Origin: CAZWKX01 sp964614095
Lineage (GTDB): Bacteria; Actinomycetota; Acidimicrobiia; Spongiisociales; UBA11373
Direction: 5' to 3'
DNA: 64,000 nucleotides
Assembly (NCBI GenBank): GCA_964614095.1
Contig: CAZTJO010000006.1
Location: 21,996-85,995 of the forward strand
In this document: positions 24,961 through 31,963 of the stretch, one piece after another
Numbering within the stretch: the first letter of the stretch is position 1
Layout: the number at the start of each line of letters is the position of its first letter
Notes under the pieces: generated by a model
What the model was told of the DNA's origin: nothing
Seen by the model: only the letters and a program-made list of their open reading frames with translations
Databases searched by the model: none
Made by a program: the position numbers and the translations under genes

Positions 24961-26665
24961 CGGGAGGCACTCCCAGCTGATGCAGGGCGGCCAGAGTCAC
25001 CACGGCGAACGCCGGAGCCGCCCCGCGGCCGCCGCTGGCATCGCCCTGCGGAGCATCGAGAACAACCGCAACCACGATCCGAGGATCGTCGATGGGGGCA
25101 AGACCAATAAACGAAGCCACCACGTCGTCCTCGCTGTACCCCTGGGCGTCGGTCAGATACTTCTGCGTTGTGCCCGTCTTCCCTCCAACGCTGTATCCCT
25201 CAACGGCGGCGAGAGAGCCGGTGCCACTGGCAACCACCGCCTCGAGCATGCTGCGCATGCTCTGCGCCGTCTCCACCGACACCACAACACGCCGCTCAGG
25301 CTCCACTGCCCGGCGGGTGCCGCTGCCATCCACGATCTCGGCCACCAGATGCGGCTGCACCCAGACCCCATCGTTGGCAATGACCGAGTACACCATTGCC
25401 TGCTGCAGCGCCGTGACCGAGACGTGGTAGCCAATCGAGGTGCCGGCTACACACGTCGTCACACACCACTCGTCGGCCGGACGCAGCACACCACTGGCCT
25501 CGCCCGGGAAATCGATTCCGCTCGGCTGGCCCTGGCCGAATGCCGTCATGTAGGCGTGAAGCTGCCGGGCGCCGAGCATTTCGCCGAGGAGGATGGTCCC
25601 GAGGTTGGAGGATTGCGCCACGATCTCGGTGACCGTCAGCAGATCGGAGTGCTCGGTGAAATCTTCGAACACGGTGTCCTCGATCTCGATGCGGTCGGGG
25701 ATCTCCAAAGTCGTCCACGGGCCCACGATGCCGGACTCGAGAGCTGCGGCCACGGTGACCAGCTTCTGTGTGGAGCCGGGCTCGAAGACATCGGTGACCG
25801 CCCGGTTTCGGATGACGTCGGCGTCGGAATCGCTCCGGTTGTTCGGATCGAAGCTGGGCAGATTGACCATGGCCAGCACCTCGCCGGTGCGTGGATCCAG
25901 CACGACAATGGAACCGGCGCGAGCCCCGGTGCGCTCCAGAGCATCCTCGAGCGCCAGGCGGGCCGCGTACTGGATCTCGACCTTGATGGTCAAGACCAGA
26001 TCGCTGCCCGGCTCGGCCGGCACCACCGAGTACTCCCCCTGAGGAATGGTCCGCCCTTGTGGATCCTTCTCGACCAGCAGCTCGCCCGGAGCGCCGGCAA
26101 GGGCCTCGTCGTACTGGTACTCGATACCCTCGATACCGACGTTGTCGTCGGGCCGGACGAACCCGATGATGTGCGCGGTGAGGCTGCCGACCGGGTAGAC
26201 CCGCTTCGGTTCGCTGAGGAAGTACACGCCGGGCAGCTGGGCAGCCTGCACGATCTCTGCGTCCTCCCTGTCCATCTGCCGGGCGATGTAGATGAAGGAG
26301 GCGTCGGCCGACAGCAGCTCCTCCACCGGCGCCGCTTCCCGGCCCAGCAGCGGCGCCAGAAGGAGGGCCACGGTCTCGGGATCTGAGATCTCCCGCGGGT
26401 TGGCGTAGATGGTGACTGCATCGATCGTCACCGCCAGCTCTTGACCGTCACGATCGAAGATCGTGCCCCGATCGGCGGCCAGAATCTCCCGGTGGAGCCG
26501 CTGATCGAGACCCTGGGCTGCATAATCCTCGGACTGGAGAGCCTGTACGATCACCAGGCGCACGCCAAGGGCAACCCAAGCGACGGCGAGAACGACGCCG
26601 ACGGTTATAAGGCGGGCGTTGAGCCAGCGGCGCTTCCGCACTCTGACAACGGTCGGTTGATGCAC
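24950..26665 (-). CDS. ftsI: Septal peptidoglycan transpeptidase FtsI (PBP2b/PBP3 class B)
   Basis: Class B penicillin-binding protein cross-linking septal peptidoglycan with FtsW. 571 residues: short basic cytoplasmic tail, one membrane helix (about residues 18-40), pedestal domain starting DRGTIFDRDGQELA, and transpeptidase domain with SxxK at S298-K301 (EPGSTQK), SxN at S352-N354 (QSSNLG) and KTGT at 496-499. All three catalytic motifs are intact. GTG start at 26665 follows a G-rich ribosome site; 27 bases separate it from ftsL, one of only three non-overlapping junctions in the cluster. No PASTA domains are present, unlike the Gram-positive PBP2x type. Confidence 0.96.
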   Translation of the reverse strand: MHQPTVVRVRKRRWLNARLITVGVVLAVAWVALGVRLVIVQALQSEDYAAQGLDQRLHREILAADRGTIFDRDGQELAVTIDAVTIYANPREISDPETVALLLAPLLGREAAPVEELLSADASFIYIARQMDREDAEIVQAAQLPGVYFLSEPKRVYPVGSLTAHIIGFVRPDDNVGIEGIEYQYDEALAGAPGELLVEKDPQGRTIPQGEYSVVPAEPGSDLVLTIKVEIQYAARLALEDALERTGARAGSIVVLDPRTGEVLAMVNLPSFDPNNRSDSDADVIRNRAVTDVFEPGSTQKLVTVAAALESGIVGPWTTLEIPDRIEIEDTVFEDFTEHSDLLTVTEIVAQSSNLGTILLGEMLGARQLHAYMTAFGQGQPSGIDFPGEASGVLRPADEWCVTTCVAGTSIGYHVSVTALQQAMVYSVIANDGVWVQPHLVAEIVDGSGTRRAVEPERRVVVSVETAQSMRSMLEAVVASGTGSLAAVEGYSVGGKTGTTQKYLTDAQGYSEDDVVASFIGLAPIDDPRIVVAVVLDAPQGDASGGRGAAPAFAVVTLAALHQLGVPPDAE

Positions 26666-26692
26666 CTCAAGCCCCCTGCCTAAAGCGCCGGA

Positions 26693-27100
26693 TCATGGCT
26701 GCGCGCCGAGGAGGGCCTTGAGGTCCACCCAGCGGTCTTCTGCATTCCCGCTGGGAACGACAATGCCACTCACCTCGACGGTACGCACCTCCGAGGGGTA
26801 GACGAGGCCGATCTCTTGCGCCAGCTCGGTGATGCGGTCGGGAGACAGCAGCTCGGCCGCCTCGAGCCGAAGCTCCCAGTAGCGCGTCTCTGCAGCTTCG
26901 AGTTGCTGCTCCACGTCTTCAAGCACGAAGGCGGAATGATCGAGTGTCACCCGTGAGTAGATGAGGAGAAAAAAAGCCGCCACCACGGTGAGCGTGATCA
27001 GAAGCCAGGCGCGTAAGCGCGGCGCCCGATGCTGCCGTCCGGCGATCACTCGGAGCGGCGGTCGCTCGACGGCCCCCACGTGCCCGAGCCACGCCGTCAT
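26693..27100 (-). CDS. ftsL: FtsL-like divisome protein
   Basis: 135-residue bitopic protein: 30-residue cytoplasmic segment, one membrane helix (about 31-48, WLLITLTVVAAFFLLIY), then a short extracellular coiled coil (VLEDVEQQLEAAETRYWELRLEAAELL) and the DRITELAQEIGLVYPSEV segment typical of FtsL/DivIC proteins. Sequence conservation in this family is poor; identification rests on topology, size and location between rsmH and ftsI, where ftsL always lies. ATG overlaps the rsmH stop (ATGA). It should pair with a DivIC/FtsB homologue not encoded in this window and with FtsQ. Confidence 0.82.
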   Translation of the reverse strand: MTAWLGHVGAVERPPLRVIAGRQHRAPRLRAWLLITLTVVAAFFLLIYSRVTLDHSAFVLEDVEQQLEAAETRYWELRLEAAELLSPDRITELAQEIGLVYPSEVRTVEVSGIVVPSGNAEDRWVDLKALLGAQP

Positions 27101-28023
27101 GACGCCTCTACCTCCGCAGCACGGAGACGGGCGCTCCTGATCCGAGGATTGGCCAACACCTCGGCCGGCCCCGGCCGCACCGGCCTGCGAGTCAGCAGGC
27201 GCAATTCGGCGCTCTTCCCGCAGCCACAGACCGGGAGATCAGGTGGGCACACACACCCACGCGCCGCCTCGACGAAGCGGCGCTTGACCAGACGATCCTC
27301 CAGTGAGTGGTAGGAGATCACCACAGCCCGGCCTCCCTCTCGCAGCACGCGGAGTGCCGCGTCGAGCCCGTCGGCGAGTGCTCCCAACTCGTCGTTGACG
27401 ACGATACGGAGAGCCTGGAACGTGCGGCGGGCCGGGTGACCCGCTCTCCGGGCCCGAGCGGGCACGGCTCCGGATACGACCTCGGCAAGCTGCGTGGTGT
27501 CAACGAGGGGACGCGCGGCGACGATAGCTCTCGCGATACGCGCCGACCACCGTTCTTCGCCGTATCGCCCGATGGCGCCGGCGAGGCTTTGCTCGTCCCA
27601 GGTGTTGACGATCTCATCGGCCGTGAAGGCCGCGTCCGGCCCCATGCGCATGTCGAGGGGACCACTTCGCTGATAGGAAAACCCTCGGTACCCCACGTCG
27701 AGCTGATGTGACGAGACGCCGAGGTCAAAAAGGACTCCATCAATCTCACCGAGGCCCTCCTCCTTCAATACCGTTTCGAGCTTGCGGAAGTCTTCCTGGT
27801 AGAACACCACCCGGCCGGCAAGCGGGGCGGCCTGGGCCGCGGCGTCCCCATCCCGGTCGACGGCCACCACTCGGATGTCGGGCATCGCCGCGAGCAGGGC
27901 TCGGGAATGCCCTCCACCACCAAAGGTGGCATCGACAATCACTCCCCTCCCGAGCGGCCGAAGCATCTCCACCACCGGGCCGGTCAGCGCCGGCACGTGA
28001 TACGGGCGTTCGTTTCGGCTCAC
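27097..28023 (-). CDS. rsmH: 16S rRNA (cytosine-1402-N4)-methyltransferase RsmH
   Basis: SAM-dependent methyltransferase (MraW) modifying C1402 in the ribosomal P site; 308 residues. HVPALTGPVVEML, the SAM loop DATFGGGGHSRALL, LFDLGVSSHQLD, GFSYQRSGPLDMRM, RRTFQALRIVVNDEL and ISYHSLEDRLVKRRF are family blocks. The GTG at 28023 starts VSRNERPYHVPAL; an in-frame upstream extension of 32 residues has no family match. The only ribosome-binding candidate, a run of G residues at 28030-28036, forms one arm of a perfect 11-base inverted repeat, so initiation may be regulated. C-terminus contains a CVCPPDLPVCGCG cluster, common in actinobacterial RsmH. Confidence 0.95.
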   Translation of the reverse strand: MSRNERPYHVPALTGPVVEMLRPLGRGVIVDATFGGGGHSRALLAAMPDIRVVAVDRDGDAAAQAAPLAGRVVFYQEDFRKLETVLKEEGLGEIDGVLFDLGVSSHQLDVGYRGFSYQRSGPLDMRMGPDAAFTADEIVNTWDEQSLAGAIGRYGEERWSARIARAIVAARPLVDTTQLAEVVSGAVPARARRAGHPARRTFQALRIVVNDELGALADGLDAALRVLREGGRAVVISYHSLEDRLVKRRFVEAARGCVCPPDLPVCGCGKSAELRLLTRRPVRPGPAEVLANPRIRSARLRAAEVEAS

Positions 28024-28027
28024 CTTC

Positions 28028-28100
28028 AGCCCCCCGGAGCGCTGGCGCCAAGTAGGAAGCGGGCGGAAGGAGGGGCATTCCACGTGGCATCCGGGGGGCT
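28028..28100 (-). promoter_or_regulatory. Hairpin that may sequester the rsmH ribosome-binding site
   Basis: AGCCCCCCGGA at 28028-28038 and TCCGGGGGGCT at 28090-28100 are perfect 11-base inverted copies 51 bases apart. In the mraZ-rsmH transcript (minus strand) the distal arm reads TCCGGGGGGCT and ends 4 bases before the rsmH GTG, so it contains the only ribosome-binding candidate; pairing with the first arm would hide it. Inside the loop are two perfect 8-base palindromes, TGGCGCCA (28043-28050) and CCACGTGG (28080-28087). No U-run follows, so it is not an ordinary terminator. Confidence 0.6.
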
Positions 28101-28141
28101 GGGGCTGAGCCGAGGGCACGGCACGGAGCGGAGTAGATCAC

Positions 28142-28573
28142 TCAGATCGCCTCCCCTCCGGCGGGTGTCTCAATACCGGCGTACTGCACGTCGGCCTGAG
28201 CCGAGTAGTCGCTCCAGGCTTGTGAGTCCCAAATCTCGAGGCAGTCGCCGACGCCGATGATCGAGACTTCCTTGTCTATCCCGGCATAGGTCCGCAGCGC
28301 CTCCACGATGAGGACCCGGCCCTGCTTGTCCAGGGTCTGCTCGTCGGCGCCACCAAAAACCACGCGCCGGCGCTCGCGGACGGTCAGCTCATCGCGCGAT
28401 TGGGACACCAGCTGCTCGGATTCGTTGTCCCACTTCCTCTGGGGGAATACGACCAAGCAGCGCTCCTGGCCTTTGGCGACGATCAAACCGTCGGACAGAC
28501 GGCGACGAAACTTGCTGGGCATCACCAGCCGGCCTTTTTCATCGACGCTGTGCTGGTGCTCGCCGAGGAACAT
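28142..28573 (-). CDS. mraZ: Transcriptional regulator MraZ
   Basis: 143-residue AbrB-fold DNA-binding protein with two MraZ domains: HQHSVDEKGRLVMPSKFR near the N-terminus and DEQTLDKQGRVLIVEALR in the second half. MraZ forms ring oligomers and represses its own cell-wall operon in the species studied. It is the first gene of this cluster, divergent from an SDR gene. TGGGG repeats over its promoter at 28682-28727 resemble the TGGG-type boxes to which MraZ binds. ATG at 28573, GATGAGG about 10 bases upstream. Confidence 0.96.
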   Translation of the reverse strand: MFLGEHQHSVDEKGRLVMPSKFRRRLSDGLIVAKGQERCLVVFPQRKWDNESEQLVSQSRDELTVRERRRVVFGGADEQTLDKQGRVLIVEALRTYAGIDKEVSIIGVGDCLEIWDSQAWSDYSAQADVQYAGIETPAGGEAI

Positions 28574-28681
28574 TGGTGCGGTACCTCATCTCCGTCAGGT
28601 CTGTCGGCTCCCTCCACAGAGGGTGCCGGGCGGGCCGAGCCGGCAGCGGCTCCAGCCACGACTTCCTTTGTTCTCCTCACG

Positions 28682-28727
28682 CCCCACTTTATACCCTTTT
28701 GCCCCACCTGGCAACACTAATGCCCCA
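28682..28727 (-). promoter_or_regulatory. mraZ promoter with three TGGGG boxes (putative MraZ operator)
   Basis: On the minus strand -35 TTGCCA (28709-28714) and -10 TAAAGT (28686-28691) are spaced by exactly 17 bases, about 110 bases upstream of mraZ. Three TGGGG boxes (complement of CCCCA at 28682-28686, 28702-28706 and 28723-28727) lie over and beside it with 20- and 21-base periods. In E. coli and B. subtilis MraZ binds TGGG repeats at 10-base periods; two-turn spacing would keep the boxes on the same DNA face. Confidence 0.55.
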
Positions 28728-28776
28728 CCTGGTGATGAAATCCGCCCGGACAGAGGCGGCTCAGCCCCACGCCGGG

Positions 28777-28782
28777 TAGCCT
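28777..28782 (+). promoter_or_regulatory. -10 box for SDR gene (near-leaderless)
   Basis: TAGCCT fits TANNNT and ends eight bases before the ATG at 28791, with no Shine-Dalgarno sequence between. A transcript start at or within two bases of the ATG is likely. No clear -35 box. Confidence 0.35.
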
Positions 28783-28790
28783 CCGCAGAC

Positions 28791-29528
28791 ATGTTGGACG
28801 GACGCCGCGTGCTCGTCACCGGGGGCTCATCGGGCATCGGTCGTGGGCTGGTGCGCGCTTTTGCCGCCCACGGCGCCCTGGTGTTTTCCGTAGCACGCCG
28901 CGCCGAAGCCCTTGCCGAGACCATCTCCGGCATCGAGCCGGGCCGCGCCCGTGCCATTGCAGCCGACATCACCAGCGATGCCGGCCGGCGTGCCGTGGTC
29001 ACCGCCGTGCACCACGCCGGAGCCGCCCTCGACGTCGCCATCCACGCTGCCGGCGCCCTGGGACCCGTCGGTGCTGCCGGGCGCCTCGCCGACTACCCGG
29101 CCGAGGAATGGCGCCGCGTGCTCGAGGTCAATCTGTCGGCCGTCCACTTTCTTCACCAGCGCCTGGCTCCGTTTCTCGACCGCGGCGAGGCGCCCGCGGT
29201 CATCGGGGTTTCGAGCACCGTGGGCCGGGCCGGGCGCGCCGGCTGGGGCATTTACTCCATCTCCAAGCGTGCTCTCGAAGGTTGGCTGGAGGTGCTCGCC
29301 GAAGAGTGGGACGGCCGGGTCTACTCGGTGAATCCGGGAGGCACCCGTACCCCGATGCGCGCCGTGGCCATGCCGGAGGAAGATCCGGCGACTCTGCCCA
29401 CACCGGCCGATATCGCTCCCTTGTTCTTGCGGCTGGCTCATCCGCTGGCCCCGGAGCCGTCGGGCGCCAAACTCGATGCCCGCGATTGGGTCGGCAAGGA
29501 CCCCTGGGAAGGCATCGCGACTGCGTAG
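28791..29528 (+). CDS. Short-chain dehydrogenase/reductase (classical SDR)
   Basis: 245-residue NAD(P)-dependent oxidoreductase of the classical SDR type. TGGSSGIGRG near residue 10 is the cofactor-binding TGxxxGxG motif; the NLSAVHF segment, GVSSTVG with the catalytic Ser and YSISK with Tyr/Lys complete the active site. SVNPGGTRTPM follows the usual PG motif. The open frame runs upstream to 28308 through mraZ and its promoter, but homology begins at MLDGRRVLVTGG, so the ATG at 28791 is the start; no ribosome site is visible and a -10 box lies eight bases away. Substrate cannot be inferred. Divergent from mraZ. Confidence 0.9.
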   Translation: MLDGRRVLVTGGSSGIGRGLVRAFAAHGALVFSVARRAEALAETISGIEPGRARAIAADITSDAGRRAVVTAVHHAGAALDVAIHAAGALGPVGAAGRLADYPAEEWRRVLEVNLSAVHFLHQRLAPFLDRGEAPAVIGVSSTVGRAGRAGWGIYSISKRALEGWLEVLAEEWDGRVYSVNPGGTRTPMRAVAMPEEDPATLPTPADIAPLFLRLAHPLAPEPSGAKLDARDWVGKDPWEGIATA

Positions 29529-29556
29529 GCTGGACGAAGACCAGAAAGGAGCAGTG

Positions 29557-29880
29557 ATGAACGACTACGAGCCGGGCGCTCCTGCGCTTCGAGAACGACC
29601 GAACCTGTGGATCGGACCCACGATCTTCCTGGCCGTTCTGGTCACGCTGGTGCTCATCCTGATCTTCTCGAACACCGAGTCGACCAAGGTTGGGTTCGCC
29701 GGCTACACCGTCACCGACAGTGCTCCGCGATGGCTGATCCTGGCGATCACATTTGCCGCCGGAGCCCTGTTCACGCCTATCTCCGGCTGGGCTTGGCGCA
29801 CGTTTCGCCGCCGGCGGCGTCGTCTCAAGGCCGAGGTCAACGATCAGCAGCAGCACCGTCCCGAACCCGACGAGAACTGA
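29557..29880 (+). CDS. LapA-domain (DUF1049) membrane protein
   Basis: 107-residue protein with two membrane helices (about residues 19-38 and 52-73) and a basic cytoplasmic tail containing FRRRRRRLKAE followed by a Gln-rich end. The first helix with NTESTKVGFAGYTVTDSAP and the second helix resemble the LapA_dom family; the family member in E. coli helps control lipopolysaccharide assembly, but in an actinobacterium that role cannot apply and the function is unknown. ATG at 29557 with AAAGGA 7-12 bases upstream. Follows the SDR gene by 28 bases and may be cotranscribed; converges on the HNH gene, with 3 bases between stops. Confidence 0.72.
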   Translation: MNDYEPGAPALRERPNLWIGPTIFLAVLVTLVLILIFSNTESTKVGFAGYTVTDSAPRWLILAITFAAGALFTPISGWAWRTFRRRRRRLKAEVNDQQQHRPEPDEN

Positions 29881-29883
29881 CGC

Positions 29884-30384
29884 CTACACGGCTTCCGCCA
29901 GATAGGGATGCCAGGAAGGATGGGGCGGCGCGCCGAGCCCGATGAGCAGCCACCCATTCTGATGCGGTGCGCCGGGTGAAGACAGCAGCCGCATTCCCAC
30001 CTCCCGTGGGATGTGGTCGCCCTTGCGTGTGTTGCACCTGCGGCAGGCGGCCACAACGTTCTCCCAGGTATGGGTCCCTCCCCTCGAGCGCGGAATGACG
30101 TGATCCAGGTTCTCCGCCTGGCTTCCGCAGTACTGACACCGGAACCGATCTCTGGAGAACACAGCGCGCCGGTTCAGCGGTACGCGGCGCCGGTAGGGAA
30201 CACGCACGTAACGCAACAGACGAATCACCGACGGAACCGGAATACGCAGCTTCTCGGATGACCAATATCTGTTGTGCGATTCGACCAACTCAGCCTTCTC
30301 GTGCACCAGCAGAACCACGGCCCGTCGCGCCGAGACCACCGACAGAGGCTCGTAGCTGGCGTTGAGCACAAGGGCATGTCCCAT
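29884..30384 (-). CDS. HNH endonuclease family protein
   Basis: 166 residues with an HNH nuclease core in the C-terminal half: CQYCG, LDHVIPRSRGG (the H of HNH), ENVVAACRRCNTRKGD (N and distal H/C). The two CxxC pairs bind structural zinc. The N-terminal MGHALVLNASYEPLSVVSARRAV segment is typical of the widely conserved actinobacterial chromosomal HNH proteins, whose biological role is not established. The ATG at 30384 was chosen because this segment begins there; 98 more in-frame codons upstream cross the divergent recombinase-like gene and are spurious. Not flanked by a methylase or other restriction gene, so a restriction system is unlikely. Confidence 0.88.
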   Translation of the reverse strand: MGHALVLNASYEPLSVVSARRAVVLLVHEKAELVESHNRYWSSEKLRIPVPSVIRLLRYVRVPYRRRVPLNRRAVFSRDRFRCQYCGSQAENLDHVIPRSRGGTHTWENVVAACRRCNTRKGDHIPREVGMRLLSSPGAPHQNGWLLIGLGAPPHPSWHPYLAEAV

Positions 30385-30437
30385 GGTGCGCGGATCGTAC
30401 CAGCGCTGGCGCTGCCAGCTCACTGGTGCCACTCTAA

Positions 30438-30467
30438 GTGCCACAACACCACTCTCAGTTGTACACT
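30438..30467 (+). promoter_or_regulatory. Candidate promoter of the recombinase-like gene
   Basis: GTGCCA (30438-30443) and TACACT (30462-30467), 18 bases apart, fit the -35 (4 of 6) and TANNNT -10 boxes. TGTACA at 30460-30465 is a six-base palindrome overlapping the -10 box and is flanked by TCAG and CTGA, so a repressor could bind here. The leader would be about 14 bases with a GGAGGGAGG ribosome site. Confidence 0.4.
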
Positions 30468-30486
30468 GACGTGGAGGGAGGAACGT

Positions 30487-31020
30487 TTGCGCGTCGCCAG
30501 CTACGTTCGTGAATCGGCCGATCGCACCGTCGATCGAACTGCATTCGCCCAGCAGGAAGAGCTGCGCCGCCACGCCGCCGCCCACGGGCTCCAAATCGTC
30601 GCTGTGTGTCAGGACAGCAGGCACGATGGTCGCACGCTGGGGCGCGACGGCTACCGCAGCCTGCTCGGCGTCATCCACGCCGGCAACGTCGACGCCGTTC
30701 TGCTGCCGGGGCTCGATACGCTTGCGTCGGATCTTGTCGTCCAGGAGATCATGCTCTGGGATCTCCGCTCCCGCGGCGTGCGCATCCTCTCAACCGACCC
30801 GGAAGACGTGGCCGTCCTTGGGTCCAAACAGGCCGATCCCGCCCGCATGCTGATCCGGGACGTGCTCGCCCGTCTCGGAGAGCACACCGAGATGATCGCC
30901 TCTGCCCCCGCGCCTCGAATCTCCAAGCCCGCCGAGGATGACACCGATATCGTCATAATGCTCGTCGAAGACAAGGTCGAGGAGAAGACCGACGATCCGG
31001 ATCGGGCGGCCGCCGGCTGA
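30487..31020 (+). CDS. Stand-alone serine-recombinase N-terminal domain, catalytic arginines missing
   Basis: 177 residues from a TTG start at 30487 (GGAGGGAGG 5 bases upstream). The sequence folds along the resolvase/invertase catalytic domain: YVRES places R8 and S10 at the same positions as the catalytic Arg and Ser of gamma-delta resolvase; GRTLGRDGYRSLL and VDAVLLPGLDTLASD follow. The last should read DRLGRD or similar, but T78 and S81 replace the two essential arginines (R68 and R71 in gamma-delta). An E-helix-like segment ends the domain and there is no C-terminal DNA-binding domain; the tail (about 145-177) is acidic. It is therefore unlikely to recombine DNA. No repeats or mobile element flank it, and base composition matches its neighbours. 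A regulatory role is possible but unknown. Confidence 0.75.
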   Translation: MRVASYVRESADRTVDRTAFAQQEELRRHAAAHGLQIVAVCQDSRHDGRTLGRDGYRSLLGVIHAGNVDAVLLPGLDTLASDLVVQEIMLWDLRSRGVRILSTDPEDVAVLGSKQADPARMLIRDVLARLGEHTEMIASAPAPRISKPAEDDTDIVIMLVEDKVEEKTDDPDRAAAG

Positions 31021-31028
31021 ATTCGACC

Positions 31029-31673
31029 CTACTGCAGAGCCAGCCAGGTGGCCCGGCCCACGGCATAGGCCCGGGAAGCGGCCACCAGGCAAGCACCGGC
31101 GCTCCGGAATCCCCCAGCTCCTTCAACAACAACGGTCACCACCTCCGACGCCCCTGCCGCGGTCCACTCGACGGCGATGATGTTGGGAGCCGACCCTTGC
31201 GCCAGAGTGCCGACCGCGGCAATGACCGTGCGCATCAGGTCCTCCTCGGTGGCGGCACCCTCGAGCATCTCCTCCCTGCCATCCCGAGCCATCGCGGTCA
31301 CGATCACCCCCGACGCACCCTCCTTGACCCCCACCGACTCCAGGCCCCCGGCCGGACCCGCCGGGGCCGTGTCTGAAGCCGCCAGCGGAGACCGGGGGGG
31401 CTCCACCACGAGGGCTTCGGCAGCCGGCAGCGGCGGGACGGGCGCCTGAGGCGGCTCCAACTCGGACCCAGCCGCAACCCGCGATCGCATGCCGTGTGCC
31501 GCCAGGATTCGCTGCACCCCGGTGCGCACCGCGTCCGCATCCGTCTCCGGTCCCAGGCGAATATGCACCCCGGTCGGGACCTCGCCGTTCGTCTCCACCT
31601 GTGCATCGGCGACTCCGGCAAGCGCGAGCAGCTCACTGCGCAGCGATTCGGTAGAAACGACACCGTCTCCCAT
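31029..31673 (-). CDS. Uncharacterised two-domain protein
   Basis: 214 residues, function not recognised. The N-terminal 65 residues (LRSELLALAGVADAQVETNG and GVHIRLGPETDADAVRTGVQRILAAHG) have the alternating pattern of a small alpha/beta domain. A Pro/Ala-rich linker (about 75-115) leads to a second domain of alternating strands and helices with VIVTAMARDGREEMLEGAATEEDL and a Gly-rich end. The ATG at 31673 overlaps the stop of the small upstream gene (TGATG), showing they form a two-gene unit. The frame is open for 63 more codons upstream but that part belongs to the neighbour in another frame. Convergent with the recombinase-like gene, with 8 bases between stops. Confidence 0.65.
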   Translation of the reverse strand: MGDGVVSTESLRSELLALAGVADAQVETNGEVPTGVHIRLGPETDADAVRTGVQRILAAHGMRSRVAAGSELEPPQAPVPPLPAAEALVVEPPRSPLAASDTAPAGPAGGLESVGVKEGASGVIVTAMARDGREEMLEGAATEEDLMRTVIAAVGTLAQGSAPNIIAVEWTAAGASEVVTVVVEGAGGFRSAGACLVAASRAYAVGRATWLALQ

Positions 31674-31903
31674 CACTCCACCCTCTGTCTCCGCCTCCAC
31701 TCCAGGTAACGGATCAGATCGCCCGGTTCCAGCCCGGCATCTCCGTCTCCGTACGCCGTGCTGAGCCTCCAGGCCAGATATTCCGACTCTGGCACGAATA
31801 GTAGCCGCTTCCACCACTCTTTGCATCCGTGCGCCTGGGCAGCTCGGAGCGCCTCGGGCCACAATCGTGGCCGCCGGAGCACGGCGAGGCCAAGACGAAG
31901 CAT
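31673..31903 (-). CDS. Small conserved actinobacterial protein
   Basis: 76 residues, basic at both ends: MLRLGLAVLRRPRLWPEALR, then EWWKRLLFVPESEYLAWRLSTAYG and DLIRYLEWRRRQR. I recognise the pattern (RPRLWPEALR, EYLAWRLSTAYGD, YLEWRR) from small hypothetical proteins of actinobacteria; no function is known to me. The end was fixed by the TGA that overlaps the next start; the ATG at 31903 (or GTG one codon earlier) gives the size usual for these proteins. Longer reading toward 32503 would run antisense through moxR and is rejected. Divergent from moxR. Confidence 0.65.
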   Translation of the reverse strand: MLRLGLAVLRRPRLWPEALRAAQAHGCKEWWKRLLFVPESEYLAWRLSTAYGDGDAGLEPGDLIRYLEWRRRQRVE

Positions 31904-31963
31904 CACACCGAGATCATAAGCCTGCGGTGGAGGCCTCACGAATACAGACCTGTGCCGCGCTGA

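Noticed and set aside
29884..30384. Restriction-modification system
   Set aside because: The HNH protein has no methylase or specificity partner nearby and resembles the common chromosomal actinobacterial HNH family.
30487..31020. Active transposon resolvase or integrative element
   Set aside because: No terminal repeats, transposase, attachment site or composition shift nearby, and the catalytic arginines are missing.
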